Assembly: GCF_000378765.1 (NCBI RefSeq) | Contig: NZ_KB905343.1 | Coordinates: forward strand, 339,530-403,529 | Reading direction: 5' to 3' | Source: Psychroflexus tropicus DSM 15496 | Lineage (GTDB): Bacteria > Bacteroidota > Bacteroidia > Flavobacteriales > Flavobacteriaceae | DNA length: 64,000 nucleotides | In this document: positions 27,727 to 37,181 of the stretch, one piece after another | Layout of the letters: each line of letters starts with the position of its first letter | How positions within the stretch are numbered: the first letter of the stretch is position 1 | Translations under genes and position numbers: made by a program | The notes under the pieces: model-generated | Told to the model about the DNA's origin: nothing | Databases searched by the model: none | The model's input: the letters and a program-made list of their open reading frames with translations, nothing else

Positions 27727-30108
27727 TCATTCTACCGCCTTCAAAATCAATTTATTATCTAGTTTTTTGATTTCTTCAGTATTTAGCATCATTTCAATGT
27801 ATTCCCCATTCAAATACTTTAAAGACTGGTCATCATAATGCTTGCTCATGAGATGTCCAGATTGACCAGTTGGTAAAATGGAGTAGCTGTGTTCTACATC
27901 AGAAAAATCTATAATTCTTCTAGTTGAGGGGCCAGATCTAACTTTATAAATTCCAGTACTATCCAGGTTGATGATTTGATTGTTCAGGACCTCGTTTCCT
28001 CCTATGGTTTCAAAAGGCCCGACGTTGAAAATTTTACCCATTAAGCCACCAGCTCTTCCGAAAGCATGTTCATGCTGTACAGAAATGACTCTTTTCCATG
28101 TCCACTCATCAATATCTTTTCCTAATTGTTCTTGTAAAAATTCCACTGCACTCTTAAAGGATTTTTCAACTATGAGGGATCTTGTTTCTATCCTATCGGG
28201 TGTGGAAATATCATCCCACCACACCGAATTCTTGTTCTTGATTTGCGCAGTCAAAGCTTGATCTTGCAATTGTGAATTAATGAATAGTGGGAAGGCTTCA
28301 CCCATTTCATCCTGGTAAGTCAAAACTAAAAACTGATATAGCAACCTGTTGTATATAGTAGGCCCTACAGCATCTTTTAGGTAGTTACCATCCCAACTGC
28401 TAATGACCGATAAGGCTTTTTTTTCGGCTTTGGTTAAGTTTTTTCGATCTAATTGCTGAATGAAATCTTCGATGATATCAGGTGCTTTAGAAGACTTTAC
28501 ATCGTAGGTCATTTCAGCCACATCCTCTTTAATGAAATCGTCTTTGGCTTCGAGCAGTTCTACAATTCGTTTCGAACGATCCTCGGGTTGGTAGTAGCCT
28601 GGATACAACTTACCTCTCACAGAATCTGGTTGGTGATTAGCAGAATATACGTAGCCCTGCTCAGGATTAATGGCCTTTGGGTTTTCTTTAAAGGGTAAAA
28701 TCTCTAAGATCTCATCTTTTCCTGTTGAACCATTTAGGTAGGTTTTGGTGGACAAGCTATCTCTTAATTCATACAATTTGGCAGATGCAAACCAGGCGAC
28801 GTTCCCTTTAGCATCACCATACATCATATTTAATCCTGGGGCGTGAAGATTTTTAGCAGAGTTTTTAAAATCCTCGAGGGAGGTAGAATGGCTAATACCA
28901 TGGTTTACCTCCAAAATTTCATTTTTCAACTGGGTATAAATCCAGTGCATGGCTATAGGCCTTCCATCATCGATATGCTCTATCAAATCGTTCATAAGAG
29001 GGCCATGACGACTATTTTTTACAGTAAAGGTGGTATCTGGTGCATCTTTTACTTTAATGGTCTTCTTTTTTAATTTATAGGGTAGAAAACCATGTTCAGT
29101 TTTGTACTCTAAAGGATTTTTAGGATTATTTTCTTCCACATAAAAGTTCAAATCATCGTTAGCCAGCATGGTTAGCCCGTAGGCATACTGCCTATTATGT
29201 CCTAAAAGTGGAAAAGGCATTAAGGCAATATTGAATCCATACATTTCATAATCTGGTGTTTTGATATGACTTTGGTACCACACAGAGGGTTGTGAATAAC
29301 CTATATGAGGATCATTTTCAAAAATCACCTGACCATTTTTAGTCTTTTCTGGTCCTAGGACCCAAGCATTACTTCCAATTAATGGGGGAGCTGGAAGGTT
29401 CTCTATAATATTATGGACTGCCAGAGATATTTTAGCTTTTATAGGATTAACCTCTGTTTTGTTGATGGTAAGATTTTGGTTTGAAGAGGATAATAACTCA
29501 TTTAAATAAGGCTCACCTAGCTTTTCTTTTACCTCCGTAAGTAGGGGGTCTGTTTTTTGAGCTACTGCAAAATTAAAAGCCATATAGCCTATAACATGAT
29601 AAATGTCTTTGAGGGTATATTTTTCTTTTTCAATGCCTAGAAGTGTAAACTCAATAGGAGTAGCACCCTCTGCTATAAATTGATTGATGCCGTCCAAATA
29701 TTTTAAGGAAAGCTTGTAGGCAGGACTCTTTTGATCCAAATTAGCAATCGCTTCTTCCGAAGCCTCTTCAATTCCTAAACCACTAAAAAACAGATCAGTT
29801 TTCAAAAGATCTTTACCTAAGACCTCAGATAATCTTCCAGGGGCAATTCGTCTGATCAACTCCATTTGCCAAAGCCGTTCCTGGGCGTGCAAATAGCCTA
29901 AGGCGAGGTAGGCATCTTCCTGATTGTTGGCGTAGATATGTGGGACCGCAAACTCATCAAAATAAACTTCGGTGGTTTGAGAAAGGTTTTTAAGTTGGAC
30001 TTCTCCCTGATATGTAGGTTGTAAATACTGTAAGTAAACAAAAGAGGCGATAGTTCCCAGGACCAACACCCCAAGAATTATCAGCAGGATTTTTTTCAGA
30101 ATTTTCAT
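27727..30108 (-). CDS. Penicillin acylase (Ntn-hydrolase) family protein
   Basis: A 793-aa secreted protein with an N-terminal helix (MKILKKILLIILGVLVLG). The alpha part begins VYFDEFAVPHIYANNQEDAYLALGYLHAQERLWQME; the autocatalytic junction is at PLIGSNAWVLGPEKT, where the Ser after Gly becomes the N-terminal nucleophile of the beta chain; NDPHIGY and the Asn in MLANDDLNFY fit the oxyanion and calcium site. Family members hydrolyse amides such as beta-lactam side chains and acyl-homoserine lactones; the substrate is unknown. A palindrome overlaps its promoter (30115-30146), so regulation by a repressor is likely. The upstream extension to 30132 enters that palindrome and is not used. Confidence 0.93.
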   Translation of the reverse strand: MKILKKILLIILGVLVLGTIASFVYLQYLQPTYQGEVQLKNLSQTTEVYFDEFAVPHIYANNQEDAYLALGYLHAQERLWQMELIRRIAPGRLSEVLGKDLLKTDLFFSGLGIEEASEEAIANLDQKSPAYKLSLKYLDGINQFIAEGATPIEFTLLGIEKEKYTLKDIYHVIGYMAFNFAVAQKTDPLLTEVKEKLGEPYLNELLSSSNQNLTINKTEVNPIKAKISLAVHNIIENLPAPPLIGSNAWVLGPEKTKNGQVIFENDPHIGYSQPSVWYQSHIKTPDYEMYGFNIALMPFPLLGHNRQYAYGLTMLANDDLNFYVEENNPKNPLEYKTEHGFLPYKLKKKTIKVKDAPDTTFTVKNSRHGPLMNDLIEHIDDGRPIAMHWIYTQLKNEILEVNHGISHSTSLEDFKNSAKNLHAPGLNMMYGDAKGNVAWFASAKLYELRDSLSTKTYLNGSTGKDEILEILPFKENPKAINPEQGYVYSANHQPDSVRGKLYPGYYQPEDRSKRIVELLEAKDDFIKEDVAEMTYDVKSSKAPDIIEDFIQQLDRKNLTKAEKKALSVISSWDGNYLKDAVGPTIYNRLLYQFLVLTYQDEMGEAFPLFINSQLQDQALTAQIKNKNSVWWDDISTPDRIETRSLIVEKSFKSAVEFLQEQLGKDIDEWTWKRVISVQHEHAFGRAGGLMGKIFNVGPFETIGGNEVLNNQIINLDSTGIYKVRSGPSTRRIIDFSDVEHSYSILPTGQSGHLMSKHYDDQSLKYLNGEYIEMMLNTEEIKKLDNKLILKAVE

Positions 30109-30114
30109 TATAAA

Positions 30115-30146
30115 TTGTATAGCTATAACCAAATATAGCTATACAA
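30115..30146 (-). promoter_or_regulatory. Palindromic operator over the acylase promoter
   Basis: Perfect 13-bp arms TTGTATAGCTATA (30115-30127) and TATAGCTATACAA (30134-30146) flank a 6-base spacer. On the minus strand a -7 element TATATTTG (30130-30137) lies at the centre, so a dimeric regulator binding here would block or change promoter opening. Confidence 0.7.
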
Positions 30147-30289
30147 AATTTAAATGCTGTTGACGGGATTACAAAATAAAAAGGTTTTCTTCAACAGTAC
30201 GACATTCCATGCAGCAATTGAGGATTAAAGCATAGGAAAGGAAAGTCCGACCCCAAGGCTTTGGGGGTAAGCCCCAAGTGATTATTGAC

Positions 30290-31921
30290 TTATGCTTCTA
30301 CAGCATACATCTTTTCTCGCTGTTCTTTGATTTTTGCATCAGACATATATTCATCAAAAGTTGAGAATTTGTCTATCGCTCCTTTTGGTGTTAATTCGAT
30401 GACTCGATTACCCACGGTTTGAGCAAATTCATGATCATGAGTAGTTAATAGAATATTGCCTTTAAAATTCTTCAACGAATTATTGAAGGCTGTAATGGTT
30501 TCCAGATCTAAATGATTCGTTGGTTCATCCATAATAAGAACATTGGCTCTCGTCATCATCATTCTGCTCACCATACATCTTACTTTTTCACCACCAGAAA
30601 GTACATCGCAAGTTTTCAAAGCTTCATCACCACTAAAAAGCATTTTCCCCAAAAACCCTCTAATGTGTACTTCCTCACGCTCTTCTTCGGTTTTTGCCCA
30701 CTGTCTTAGCCAATCCACAAGAGATAATTTGCTTTCGAAGTACTCGCTGTTATCGTTGGGTAAATAGGATTGATTGGTAGTAACGCCCCACTTATAAGAG
30801 CCTGCATCTGCTTCCTCTTTGCCATTGATGATTTGATAAAAGGCTGAAGTCGCTCGGGAATCTTTAGAGTAGATGACTACTTTATCACCTTTGTTTAAAT
30901 TGATATTGACATTGTCGAAAAGCGTTTCACCATCGATACTAGCTGAGAGTTTTTCAACATGAAGTATTTGATCTCCCGCTTCTCTTTCCTTTTCAAAAAT
31001 AATGGCTGGATACCTTCTGTTAGACGGCTTAATATTTTGAAAATCCAATTTATCCAGCATTTTCTTTCTGGACGTAGCTTGCTTAGATTTGGCTACGTTG
31101 GCACTAAAGCGTTCGATAAACTGTTGTAATTCTTTCTTCTTTTCTTCAGCTTTCTTATTCTGTTGTGCGCGTTGCTTGGCAGCTAGCTGAGAAGATTCGT
31201 ACCAAAAGGTATAGTTACCACTGTAGTGGGTTATTTTACCAAAATCAATATCAGAAATATGAGTACATACAGCATCCAGAAAGTGACGATCGTGAGATAC
31301 AACGATGACCGTATTGTCGAAATTGGCCAGGAAGTTTTCCAGCCAGGAAATCGTTTCATAATCCAAATCGTTAGTAGGCTCATCCATAATCAAAACATCT
31401 GGATTCCCAAAAATTGCTTTGGCTAGAAGAACTCTTACTTTTTGTGTACCATCAAGATCTTTTACTAAGGTATAATGAGATTCTGCACCAATGCCCAAGT
31501 TAGAGAGTAAGGAAGCCGCATTGCTTTCTGCGTTCCATCCGTCCATTTCTTCAAACTCCACCTGAAGCACTCCTACACGTTCGCCATCAGCATCACTAAA
31601 GTCTTCTTTAGCATAGATCTCCTCCATCTCTTTTTTTATTTTAAAAAGAGGCTCATTTCCCATCATCACGGTTTCCAGAACGTTATAATCATCATATAAC
31701 GAGTGGTCCTGTTCTAAAACAGACATTCGCTTTCCTGGTTCTAGAGAGACGTGACCAGAGGTAGGCTCAATTTTGCCAGAAATAATATTGAGGAATGTGG
31801 ATTTTCCTGCACCATTGGCGCCTATGATTCCATAGCAATTACCAGAGGTGAAAGAGGTGTTAACTTCGTCAAAAAGTACACGCTTACCAAATTGAACAGA
31901 AAGATTTGAAACTGATAGCAT
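30290..31921 (-). CDS. ABC-F family ATPase (YbiT-like)
   Basis: A 543-aa soluble protein with two nucleotide-binding domains and no membrane part; ABC-F proteins act at the ribosome E site. NBD1 has Walker A GANGAGKST, a signature written LDGTQKVRVLL and Walker B DVLIMDEPTNDLD. The linker is the charged helical P-site motif region (RAQQNKKAEEKKKELQQFI). NBD2 has a normal signature LSGGEKVRCM and Walker B VLIMDEPTNHLD, but its Walker A position reads IYSKDSRATSAFY with no GKS/T. The altered signature and second Walker A are, as I recall, usual in Bacteroidota YbiT. It could act in translation or in resistance; YbiT-like is most probable. Confidence 0.93.
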   Translation of the reverse strand: MLSVSNLSVQFGKRVLFDEVNTSFTSGNCYGIIGANGAGKSTFLNIISGKIEPTSGHVSLEPGKRMSVLEQDHSLYDDYNVLETVMMGNEPLFKIKKEMEEIYAKEDFSDADGERVGVLQVEFEEMDGWNAESNAASLLSNLGIGAESHYTLVKDLDGTQKVRVLLAKAIFGNPDVLIMDEPTNDLDYETISWLENFLANFDNTVIVVSHDRHFLDAVCTHISDIDFGKITHYSGNYTFWYESSQLAAKQRAQQNKKAEEKKKELQQFIERFSANVAKSKQATSRKKMLDKLDFQNIKPSNRRYPAIIFEKEREAGDQILHVEKLSASIDGETLFDNVNINLNKGDKVVIYSKDSRATSAFYQIINGKEEADAGSYKWGVTTNQSYLPNDNSEYFESKLSLVDWLRQWAKTEEEREEVHIRGFLGKMLFSGDEALKTCDVLSGGEKVRCMVSRMMMTRANVLIMDEPTNHLDLETITAFNNSLKNFKGNILLTTHDHEFAQTVGNRVIELTPKGAIDKFSTFDEYMSDAKIKEQREKMYAVEA

Positions 31922-31940
31922 AGTGAAACTAAATTTTTTG

Positions 31941-31948
31941 CAAAAGTA
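31941..31948 (-). promoter_or_regulatory. -7 promoter element of the ABC-F gene
   Basis: Reads TACTTTTG on the minus strand, about 20 bases before the ABC-F start. Confidence 0.6.
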
Positions 31949-32032
31949 CTCATTTTATCATAATGCATAAAAGTATTTAGAGTCTTCCTCTTTTTTAACG
32001 ATGGCTTAACATGCTTTAATCTCTGGTAAACA

Positions 32033-32040
32033 TAGATTTG
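32033..32040 (+). promoter_or_regulatory. -7 promoter element of the thioredoxin-fold lipoprotein gene
   Basis: TAGATTTG ends 16 bases before the ATG, giving a very short leader. Confidence 0.6.
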
Positions 32041-32056
32041 TGACGAGATCGGTTTT

Positions 32057-33463
32057 ATGAAATATATCTGTTTTATCATTGTTTTGATATGTCTGGGCTG
32101 TTCGCAAGATCAGGTGAGAGAAAAAACTTTTCTAGGCGGTCGCATCGTTAATCCTAATTCTAACTATGTGATTCTAGAGCATAAAGACCAACTTATCGAT
32201 ACTATTACCTTAGATAAAAACAATAATTTTAGATACGAATTTGATCAGGAAGAAGAATCCATCTACACCTTCGTTCACTATCCTGAAAGTCAGACGGTAT
32301 ATCTGCAACCAGGCGATAGTTCTGTGTTAAGAGTAAATACTTTAGAGTTTGATGAATCCTTAAGTTTTGGAGGAAGCTCCTCAAAAGAAAACAATTTTTT
32401 GATCGATATGTTTCTTTTGAATGAAAAAGATAATGACTTAATCTTGTCTTATTATAAAATTTCACCTCAGCGATTTGTTAAAAAAACAGATTCGATTTTA
32501 AAGCTAAGAATGAGTGAATTTGAAAAGTTAAACACTGAATCTAATTTTACTCCATTTTTTCAAAACATCGCTAAAAAAACGATTCAGTATGAATATTTTG
32601 ACATGAAAGAGCGCTATGCTTTTTTGATGAAAAAATATGTGCCAAGTAAATTCAATGACTTTCCAGAGGATTATTTCGATTACCGCAAAGAGGTCAATTT
32701 CAACGATTCAATTGTGGCCTCAAACTTTAGTTATATGCGTTTCTTAGATAATTACCTTAGAAACAAATCTATTGAGCTATGTGAGTCTGAGAATCGAGAT
32801 TGTTTCGATCTGAATAATCACCAAAACCTAAAGCGAAGGTTGAACATGGTGTTAGAATTATTTGATGATGAATATTTAAAATTAAATTTCTTCAATCGCT
32901 TCATCAGAAGGGAAATCGTTTTTTCTCAAACGGAAAAACAATTAAAAGAAACGCTAGAAATCATTAGTAAATTTGATTTAAAAGCTTTAGAAGAAGAGGA
33001 GTTGCATCAACTTACAGCGATACAGAGTAAGTATTTGAAAGGTAGAAATCTAAAAAATTTAAGCCTAAGGACTCCATCAAAAGATACTATTCAACTCAAA
33101 AATATTTCAGAATCTAAGCCAATTATGTTGTATACCTGGTCGGCTTTGTCTTTTGAGAGCAAAAAAAATAATCTTAATAAAATTAATGAGTTGAAAGAAA
33201 AATATCCTGAAGTTAAATTCATCAGCGTAAATCTAGATTTTCAGAATCCTGGCCTTTGGCAAAACGCACTGAAATCCTTCAATTATTCTGAAAACTCAGA
33301 ATTTCAGGTCATTTCTGATGCGCCTAGCAATACTTACGGATTTTTTAGAAATTACCTCAATAGAGTTTATCTCATCAATAAAGATTTCAAAATCAAAAAC
33401 AATTCTTTAAGCCTTTTTGATCCTAAGCTGGAAACCCAGATATTGAGCCTACTCAATCCTTAA
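32057..33463 (+). CDS. Thioredoxin-fold lipoprotein lacking the CxxC
   Basis: A 468-aa lipoprotein with signal peptide and lipobox LICLGC. The N-terminal ~100 residues (FLGGRIVNPNSNYVILE... LQPGDSS) look like the DUF4369-type beta domain found in front of TlpA/ResA-type thioredoxins. A long helical middle follows. The C-terminal ~130 residues (SKPIMLYTWSALSFESKKNN, VKFISVNLDF, VYLINKDFKI) have the thioredoxin-like order, but the redox site WCxxC is replaced by WSALSFES, so no disulfide chemistry is expected. The function is unknown; a folding or binding role is plausible. It has a single-gene layout between its own promoter and typA. Confidence 0.85.
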   Translation: MKYICFIIVLICLGCSQDQVREKTFLGGRIVNPNSNYVILEHKDQLIDTITLDKNNNFRYEFDQEEESIYTFVHYPESQTVYLQPGDSSVLRVNTLEFDESLSFGGSSSKENNFLIDMFLLNEKDNDLILSYYKISPQRFVKKTDSILKLRMSEFEKLNTESNFTPFFQNIAKKTIQYEYFDMKERYAFLMKKYVPSKFNDFPEDYFDYRKEVNFNDSIVASNFSYMRFLDNYLRNKSIELCESENRDCFDLNNHQNLKRRLNMVLELFDDEYLKLNFFNRFIRREIVFSQTEKQLKETLEIISKFDLKALEEEELHQLTAIQSKYLKGRNLKNLSLRTPSKDTIQLKNISESKPIMLYTWSALSFESKKNNLNKINELKEKYPEVKFISVNLDFQNPGLWQNALKSFNYSENSEFQVISDAPSNTYGFFRNYLNRVYLINKDFKIKNNSLSLFDPKLETQILSLLNP

Positions 33464-33553
33464 TACATAAGTTACTGAATATCAATTTAAAAGAATTAAT
33501 ATTCACTTAACTTATCATTTCTATATTAAGGTTTTTTATATCTAAAATAAGCC

Positions 33554-33561
33554 TACCTTTG
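33554..33561 (+). promoter_or_regulatory. -7 promoter element of typA
   Basis: TACCTTTG fits TAnnTTTG and ends 23 bases before the typA start. Confidence 0.6.
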
Positions 33562-33584
33562 CCGACTTAAAATTACCCGTTTTT

Positions 33585-35381
33585 ATGAATATCAAAAATA
33601 TTGCGATTATCGCTCACGTCGACCACGGTAAGACAACACTGGTGGACAAAATTATGCACCATTGTAAACTGTTTCGCGAGAACGAATCGACTGGAGATCT
33701 TATTTTAGATAACAACGATTTGGAGCGTGAGCGTGGGATTACTATTGTATCCAAAAACGTTTCTGTAGTATACAAAGACACTAAAATAAATATCATTGAC
33801 ACGCCTGGTCACGCCGACTTTGGTGGAGAGGTAGAACGTGTACTTAATATGGCCGACGGTGTTTTACTATTGGTAGATGCTTTTGAAGGGCCAATGCCAC
33901 AAACCCGTTTTGTATTACAAAAAGCTTTGGACCTTGGCTTGAAACCTTGCGTCGTTATCAATAAAGTGGATAAACCAAACTGTACACCGGATGAGGTGCA
34001 TGAAAAGGTTTTTGATTTAATGTTTGAACTTGGAGCAGAGGAGTGGCAGTTAGATTTTCCTGCAGTTTATGGTTCTGCCTTAAACAACTGGATGAGCGAG
34101 AGCCCAGATGAGAAGACTGAAAATATAGAACCATTATTAGACATGGTTTTGGAGCATGTAGAGTCTCCTAAAATACAAGAAGGAACTACACAGATGTTGA
34201 TTACGTCTTTAGATTTCTCTTCTTATACTGGACGTATTGCAATAGGAAGACTTCACAGAGGAGTTTTAAAAGAAAATATGCCAGTATCTCTAGTAAAAAG
34301 AGACGGCAGCGTTACCAAAACACGTATCAAAGAACTTCATACCTTTGAAGGTGTAGGTAGACGAAAGGTTGAGGAAATCCAGCCAGGCGATATCTGTGCG
34401 ATTGTTGGTCTAGAAGGTTTTGAAATTGGGGATACTGTCGCCGATATTGAAAATCCTGAAGGACTTAAATCTATTGCTATTGATGAGCCTACCATGAGTA
34501 TGCTCTTCACCATTAATGATTCTCCATTTTTTGGTAAAGATGGAAAATTTGTGACCTCAAGGCACATTAAAGACAGGCTAACCAAGGAACTTGAGAAGAA
34601 CCTGGCTTTGAGAGTGGAAGAAACCGATTCTGCAGATAAGTTTAACGTCTTTGGACGTGGTGTGATGCACTTATCTGTTCTTATAGAAACCATGCGAAGA
34701 GAAGGCTACGAACTTCAAATTGGTCAGCCACAGGTGATCATCAAAGAAATTGATGGCGTGAAGTGTGAACCGATTGAAGAATTAACCATCGATTTACCTG
34801 AATCTATTTCTGGTAAAGCTGTCGAAATGGTCACCATGAGAAAAGGTGAAATGTTGAGCATGGAAGGGAAAGGTGAACGTATGACGATTCAGTTTTTAAT
34901 TCCTTCTCGTGGTATTATTGGACTGAGAAATCAATTGATGACCGCTACAGCAGGTGAAGCCATCATGGCTCACCGTTTCAAAGAATTTCAACCTTTGAAG
35001 GGAGATATCCCACAACGTCAAAATGGCTCGTTGGTGTCTATGGAAAAAGGAAAAGCAATTCCTTATTCTATCGATAAGCTTCAGGACAGAGGTAAGTTTT
35101 TTGTAGATCCAGGCGAAGAGATTTACGAAGGTCAGGTGATTGGTGAGAATTCAAGGTCTGATGATATGACTGTGAACATCACTAAAACTAAGAAACTTTC
35201 CAACGTCAGATCTTCTGGTGCAGATGATAAAGCTAAAATCGTTCCTGCTAAAAAGTTCTCTTTGGAAGAAGCTTTAGAATACATTCAGAAAGATGAATAC
35301 GTGGAGGTTACACCTAGCTTTTTAAGAATTCGTAAAATCTATTTAAAAGAAGTAGACCGTAAACGATATAAAATTATCTAA
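33585..35381 (+). CDS. typA: Translational GTPase TypA/BipA
   Basis: A 598-aa elongation-factor-like GTPase of ribosome assembly and stress translation. G motifs: [14 protein letters not shown] (G1), [10 protein letters not shown] (G2), [12 protein letters not shown] (G3), NKVDKP (G4). Domain II/III and the family C-terminal domain follow, with [15 protein letters not shown] and [11 protein letters not shown] visible. Full length. It has its own promoter and a strong terminator. Confidence 0.98.
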   Translation: MNIKNIAIIAHVDHGKTTLVDKIMHHCKLFRENESTGDLILDNNDLERERGITIVSKNVSVVYKDTKINIIDTPGHADFGGEVERVLNMADGVLLLVDAFEGPMPQTRFVLQKALDLGLKPCVVINKVDKPNCTPDEVHEKVFDLMFELGAEEWQLDFPAVYGSALNNWMSESPDEKTENIEPLLDMVLEHVESPKIQEGTTQMLITSLDFSSYTGRIAIGRLHRGVLKENMPVSLVKRDGSVTKTRIKELHTFEGVGRRKVEEIQPGDICAIVGLEGFEIGDTVADIENPEGLKSIAIDEPTMSMLFTINDSPFFGKDGKFVTSRHIKDRLTKELEKNLALRVEETDSADKFNVFGRGVMHLSVLIETMRREGYELQIGQPQVIIKEIDGVKCEPIEELTIDLPESISGKAVEMVTMRKGEMLSMEGKGERMTIQFLIPSRGIIGLRNQLMTATAGEAIMAHRFKEFQPLKGDIPQRQNGSLVSMEKGKAIPYSIDKLQDRGKFFVDPGEEIYEGQVIGENSRSDDMTVNITKTKKLSNVRSSGADDKAKIVPAKKFSLEEALEYIQKDEYVEVTPSFLRIRKIYLKEVDRKRYKII

Positions 35382-35403
35382 TTCATTTAGATTAAGATAA
35401 AAC

Positions 35404-35440
35404 AAAAAGCCTGTTCAAAAAATTTGAACAGGCTTTTTTT
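35404..35440 (+). terminator. Rho-independent terminator of typA
   Basis: Stem AAAAAGCCTGTTCAA / TTGAACAGGCTTTTT around a short A/T loop with a T tail; its A-rich 5' side lets it also serve the converging lipoprotein gene. Confidence 0.93.
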
Positions 35441-35461
35441 AGCTATCAAATTGTTGTAAAA

Positions 35462-36082
35462 TTAACTACCAGGAACATAAGGTAATGAGGACTGGTGGGC
35501 CACAATTCTTAGCTGCCCAGATTTGTCCTTCACATAAGCGAATGTGTATTCGACTTTAACAGGTGTATCCTCGCCTTTTGGGGTAAAAAAGTAATTACCC
35601 ATCGCTACTGCCATTCTACAACTATTATTAATAATGCCAGTATTATCGAAAGTCACCTTGGTGTAAGGTGCAATGGCGAATCCCTTGTCTTCTGGATAGG
35701 CTTCATTACCGGCTACATAGTAAGAAAGCGCTGCATCGAAGCTGGATCTAAATTGATCTTCAGAAGCTAAAGTAGGTTTAAACAATACGCTACTTAAATC
35801 ATATCCATACATATCTTGTATGAAATCTGCTGCTTCTTTGCTATAGTCTCCGTTGTCTGAATATACCTTTCCAATTCTTATGATACCCTGGCCCCATAAT
35901 TTCTGAGCTTCTATAACTTCACGCTCTGTAATACATTCTGAGGAATACAGCAAAACTTCATTTTCATCAGCTTGCTGTTTGGCTATTTCCTGTGAGGTAG
36001 ATGGCGTAGTTGTGTTTTGGCAGCTAGTCATACTAACTATTACTATTGCTGCTACTAAGGTTTTATATATGTTTTTAATCAT
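35462..36082 (-). CDS. Secreted SnoaL/CaMKII-association-domain-like lipoprotein
   Basis: A 206-aa lipoprotein (lipobox VSMTSC). Its pattern LWGQGIIRIGKVYSDNGDY, FIQDMYGYDLSSVLFKPTLASEDQFR and MAVAMGNYFFT is that of an NTF2-like group often labelled calcium/calmodulin-dependent kinase II association domain or, misleadingly, phosphoribosyl-AMP cyclohydrolase. A cone-shaped ligand-binding fold is expected; ligand unknown. It lies 12 bases after the DUF2490 gene, so the two form an operon of envelope proteins. Confidence 0.82.
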   Translation of the reverse strand: MIKNIYKTLVAAIVIVSMTSCQNTTTPSTSQEIAKQQADENEVLLYSSECITEREVIEAQKLWGQGIIRIGKVYSDNGDYSKEAADFIQDMYGYDLSSVLFKPTLASEDQFRSSFDAALSYYVAGNEAYPEDKGFAIAPYTKVTFDNTGIINNSCRMAVAMGNYFFTPKGEDTPVKVEYTFAYVKDKSGQLRIVAHQSSLPYVPGS

Positions 36083-36094
36083 GATTTTTGTTTT

Positions 36095-36784
36095 TTAAAA
36101 GTTTAAATTTTGATGTAAACTAAATTGTAATTGATTTTTGGTCCAGACTTCAGTTTCCTGTCGCATGATGCCAACTTGAACTCTTGTGCTTTTGGTTAAA
36201 ACATAACCTAAACCAAAGTAGGTACGATTTCTATCAAAAAGCTCAAGTTCATTAAGACCGTTGTCGCGTTCACCATTCATAAATAATTCATTATAAAGGG
36301 CGACATAATACGTTTTAGGACTTAATTCTTCACTGTTCAAAGCGATGTTGACAAATAAATTATACCTAAATCGTGTCCTGAAGTCTTGATTTTCTACCCA
36401 TCGCTGCTCATATCTAAATCGATGGGCCAGATGAACACGTTTCAAGATCTTGTGGTTGATGAGCGCTTCCTGATAAATTCTATTTTCATTTACAGTTGAA
36501 GAACTTTCGCCAGGGGTACCCGTTGTGATATTGGCGTAACCAAGAGTAAATAAAATAGGTTCTCCATTAGGCCGGTAAGTCAACCCAGACCTTAATAACA
36601 ATTGCTCTAAGTCACCTAAGGTATTCCAGTTTCTGTATTGAAAATCTCCCTGAACTCCAAAGTCGCTGTTTTCGAAATTGACATTGTAAAAATACATCAA
36701 CCAGTTACCCAACTTGGACTCTTCAACCTGAGCGACAGCATTGAGTGATAAGAACATACTTATCCCTATGATAAAATATTTCAT
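36095..36784 (-). CDS. DUF2490 outer-membrane beta-barrel protein
   Basis: A 229-aa exported protein (signal peptide YFIIGISMFLSLNAVAQ) with DUF2490 features: an early GNWLMYFYNVNFEN and GDFQYRNWNTLGDLEQLLLRSGL, RFRYEQRWVEN mid-chain, and alternating barrel strands ending in a terminal Phe (HQNLNF). Predicted to sit in the outer membrane; transport substrate unknown. It precedes the NTF2-like lipoprotein in an operon. Confidence 0.88.
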   Translation of the reverse strand: MKYFIIGISMFLSLNAVAQVEESKLGNWLMYFYNVNFENSDFGVQGDFQYRNWNTLGDLEQLLLRSGLTYRPNGEPILFTLGYANITTGTPGESSSTVNENRIYQEALINHKILKRVHLAHRFRYEQRWVENQDFRTRFRYNLFVNIALNSEELSPKTYYVALYNELFMNGERDNGLNELELFDRNRTYFGLGYVLTKSTRVQVGIMRQETEVWTKNQLQFSLHQNLNF

Positions 36785-36820
36785 TAAAATTTTTATTTAA
36801 GTTAATTAAGAATATATCTA

Positions 36821-37084
36821 TTAACTCAAATAATCTGGTGGATCTATGTCCTGATCAGGGTGAGTCTGATCAAAGGAAAGTAAATAAGGTTTGAATTTTT
36901 CAAGTTGATTAGGTATTTCAGAAGACTTATCACGAAAATTATCATCCAAAGAAATAAACTCTTCAAGTACCGTATTATTTTCTTCAACTTCTAAAACAAT
37001 AGACGTTTCTACCAAGTCGATGTCGTAAAAGTCGACTTGGGTTGAGAAAAGTAAAATTCCTAATAAGAATACTATGAGTTTCAA
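36821..37084 (-). CDS. Small secreted acidic protein
   Basis: An 87-aa protein with an N-terminal hydrophobic segment (LIVFLLGILLFSTQV) acting as signal or anchor and a strongly acidic remainder ending DQDIDPPDYLS. I do not recognise it. It lies 36 bases upstream of the DUF2490 gene on the same strand, which supports it as the first gene of that envelope operon. Confidence 0.6.
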   Translation of the reverse strand: MKLIVFLLGILLFSTQVDFYDIDLVETSIVLEVEENNTVLEEFISLDDNFRDKSSEIPNQLEKFKPYLLSFDQTHPDQDIDPPDYLS

Positions 37085-37181
37085 CTTGTATTAATTTTGA
37101 AGGCAATAATACAGGCTAAACCAGATTAAAAGATGATAAATAAATAAAATTTAACTTTTAAATAAATATTTTTTATGTATA

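Noticed and set aside
30210..30270. AGGAAAGTCCG resembling the conserved RNase P RNA motif
   Set aside because: Only this short match is present; the 140-base gap has none of the other conserved RNase P RNA parts and is far too short.
33465..33520. Imperfect inverted repeat after the thioredoxin-fold lipoprotein gene
   Set aside because: The arms need a bulge and there is no clear T tail, so it is not convincing as a terminator.
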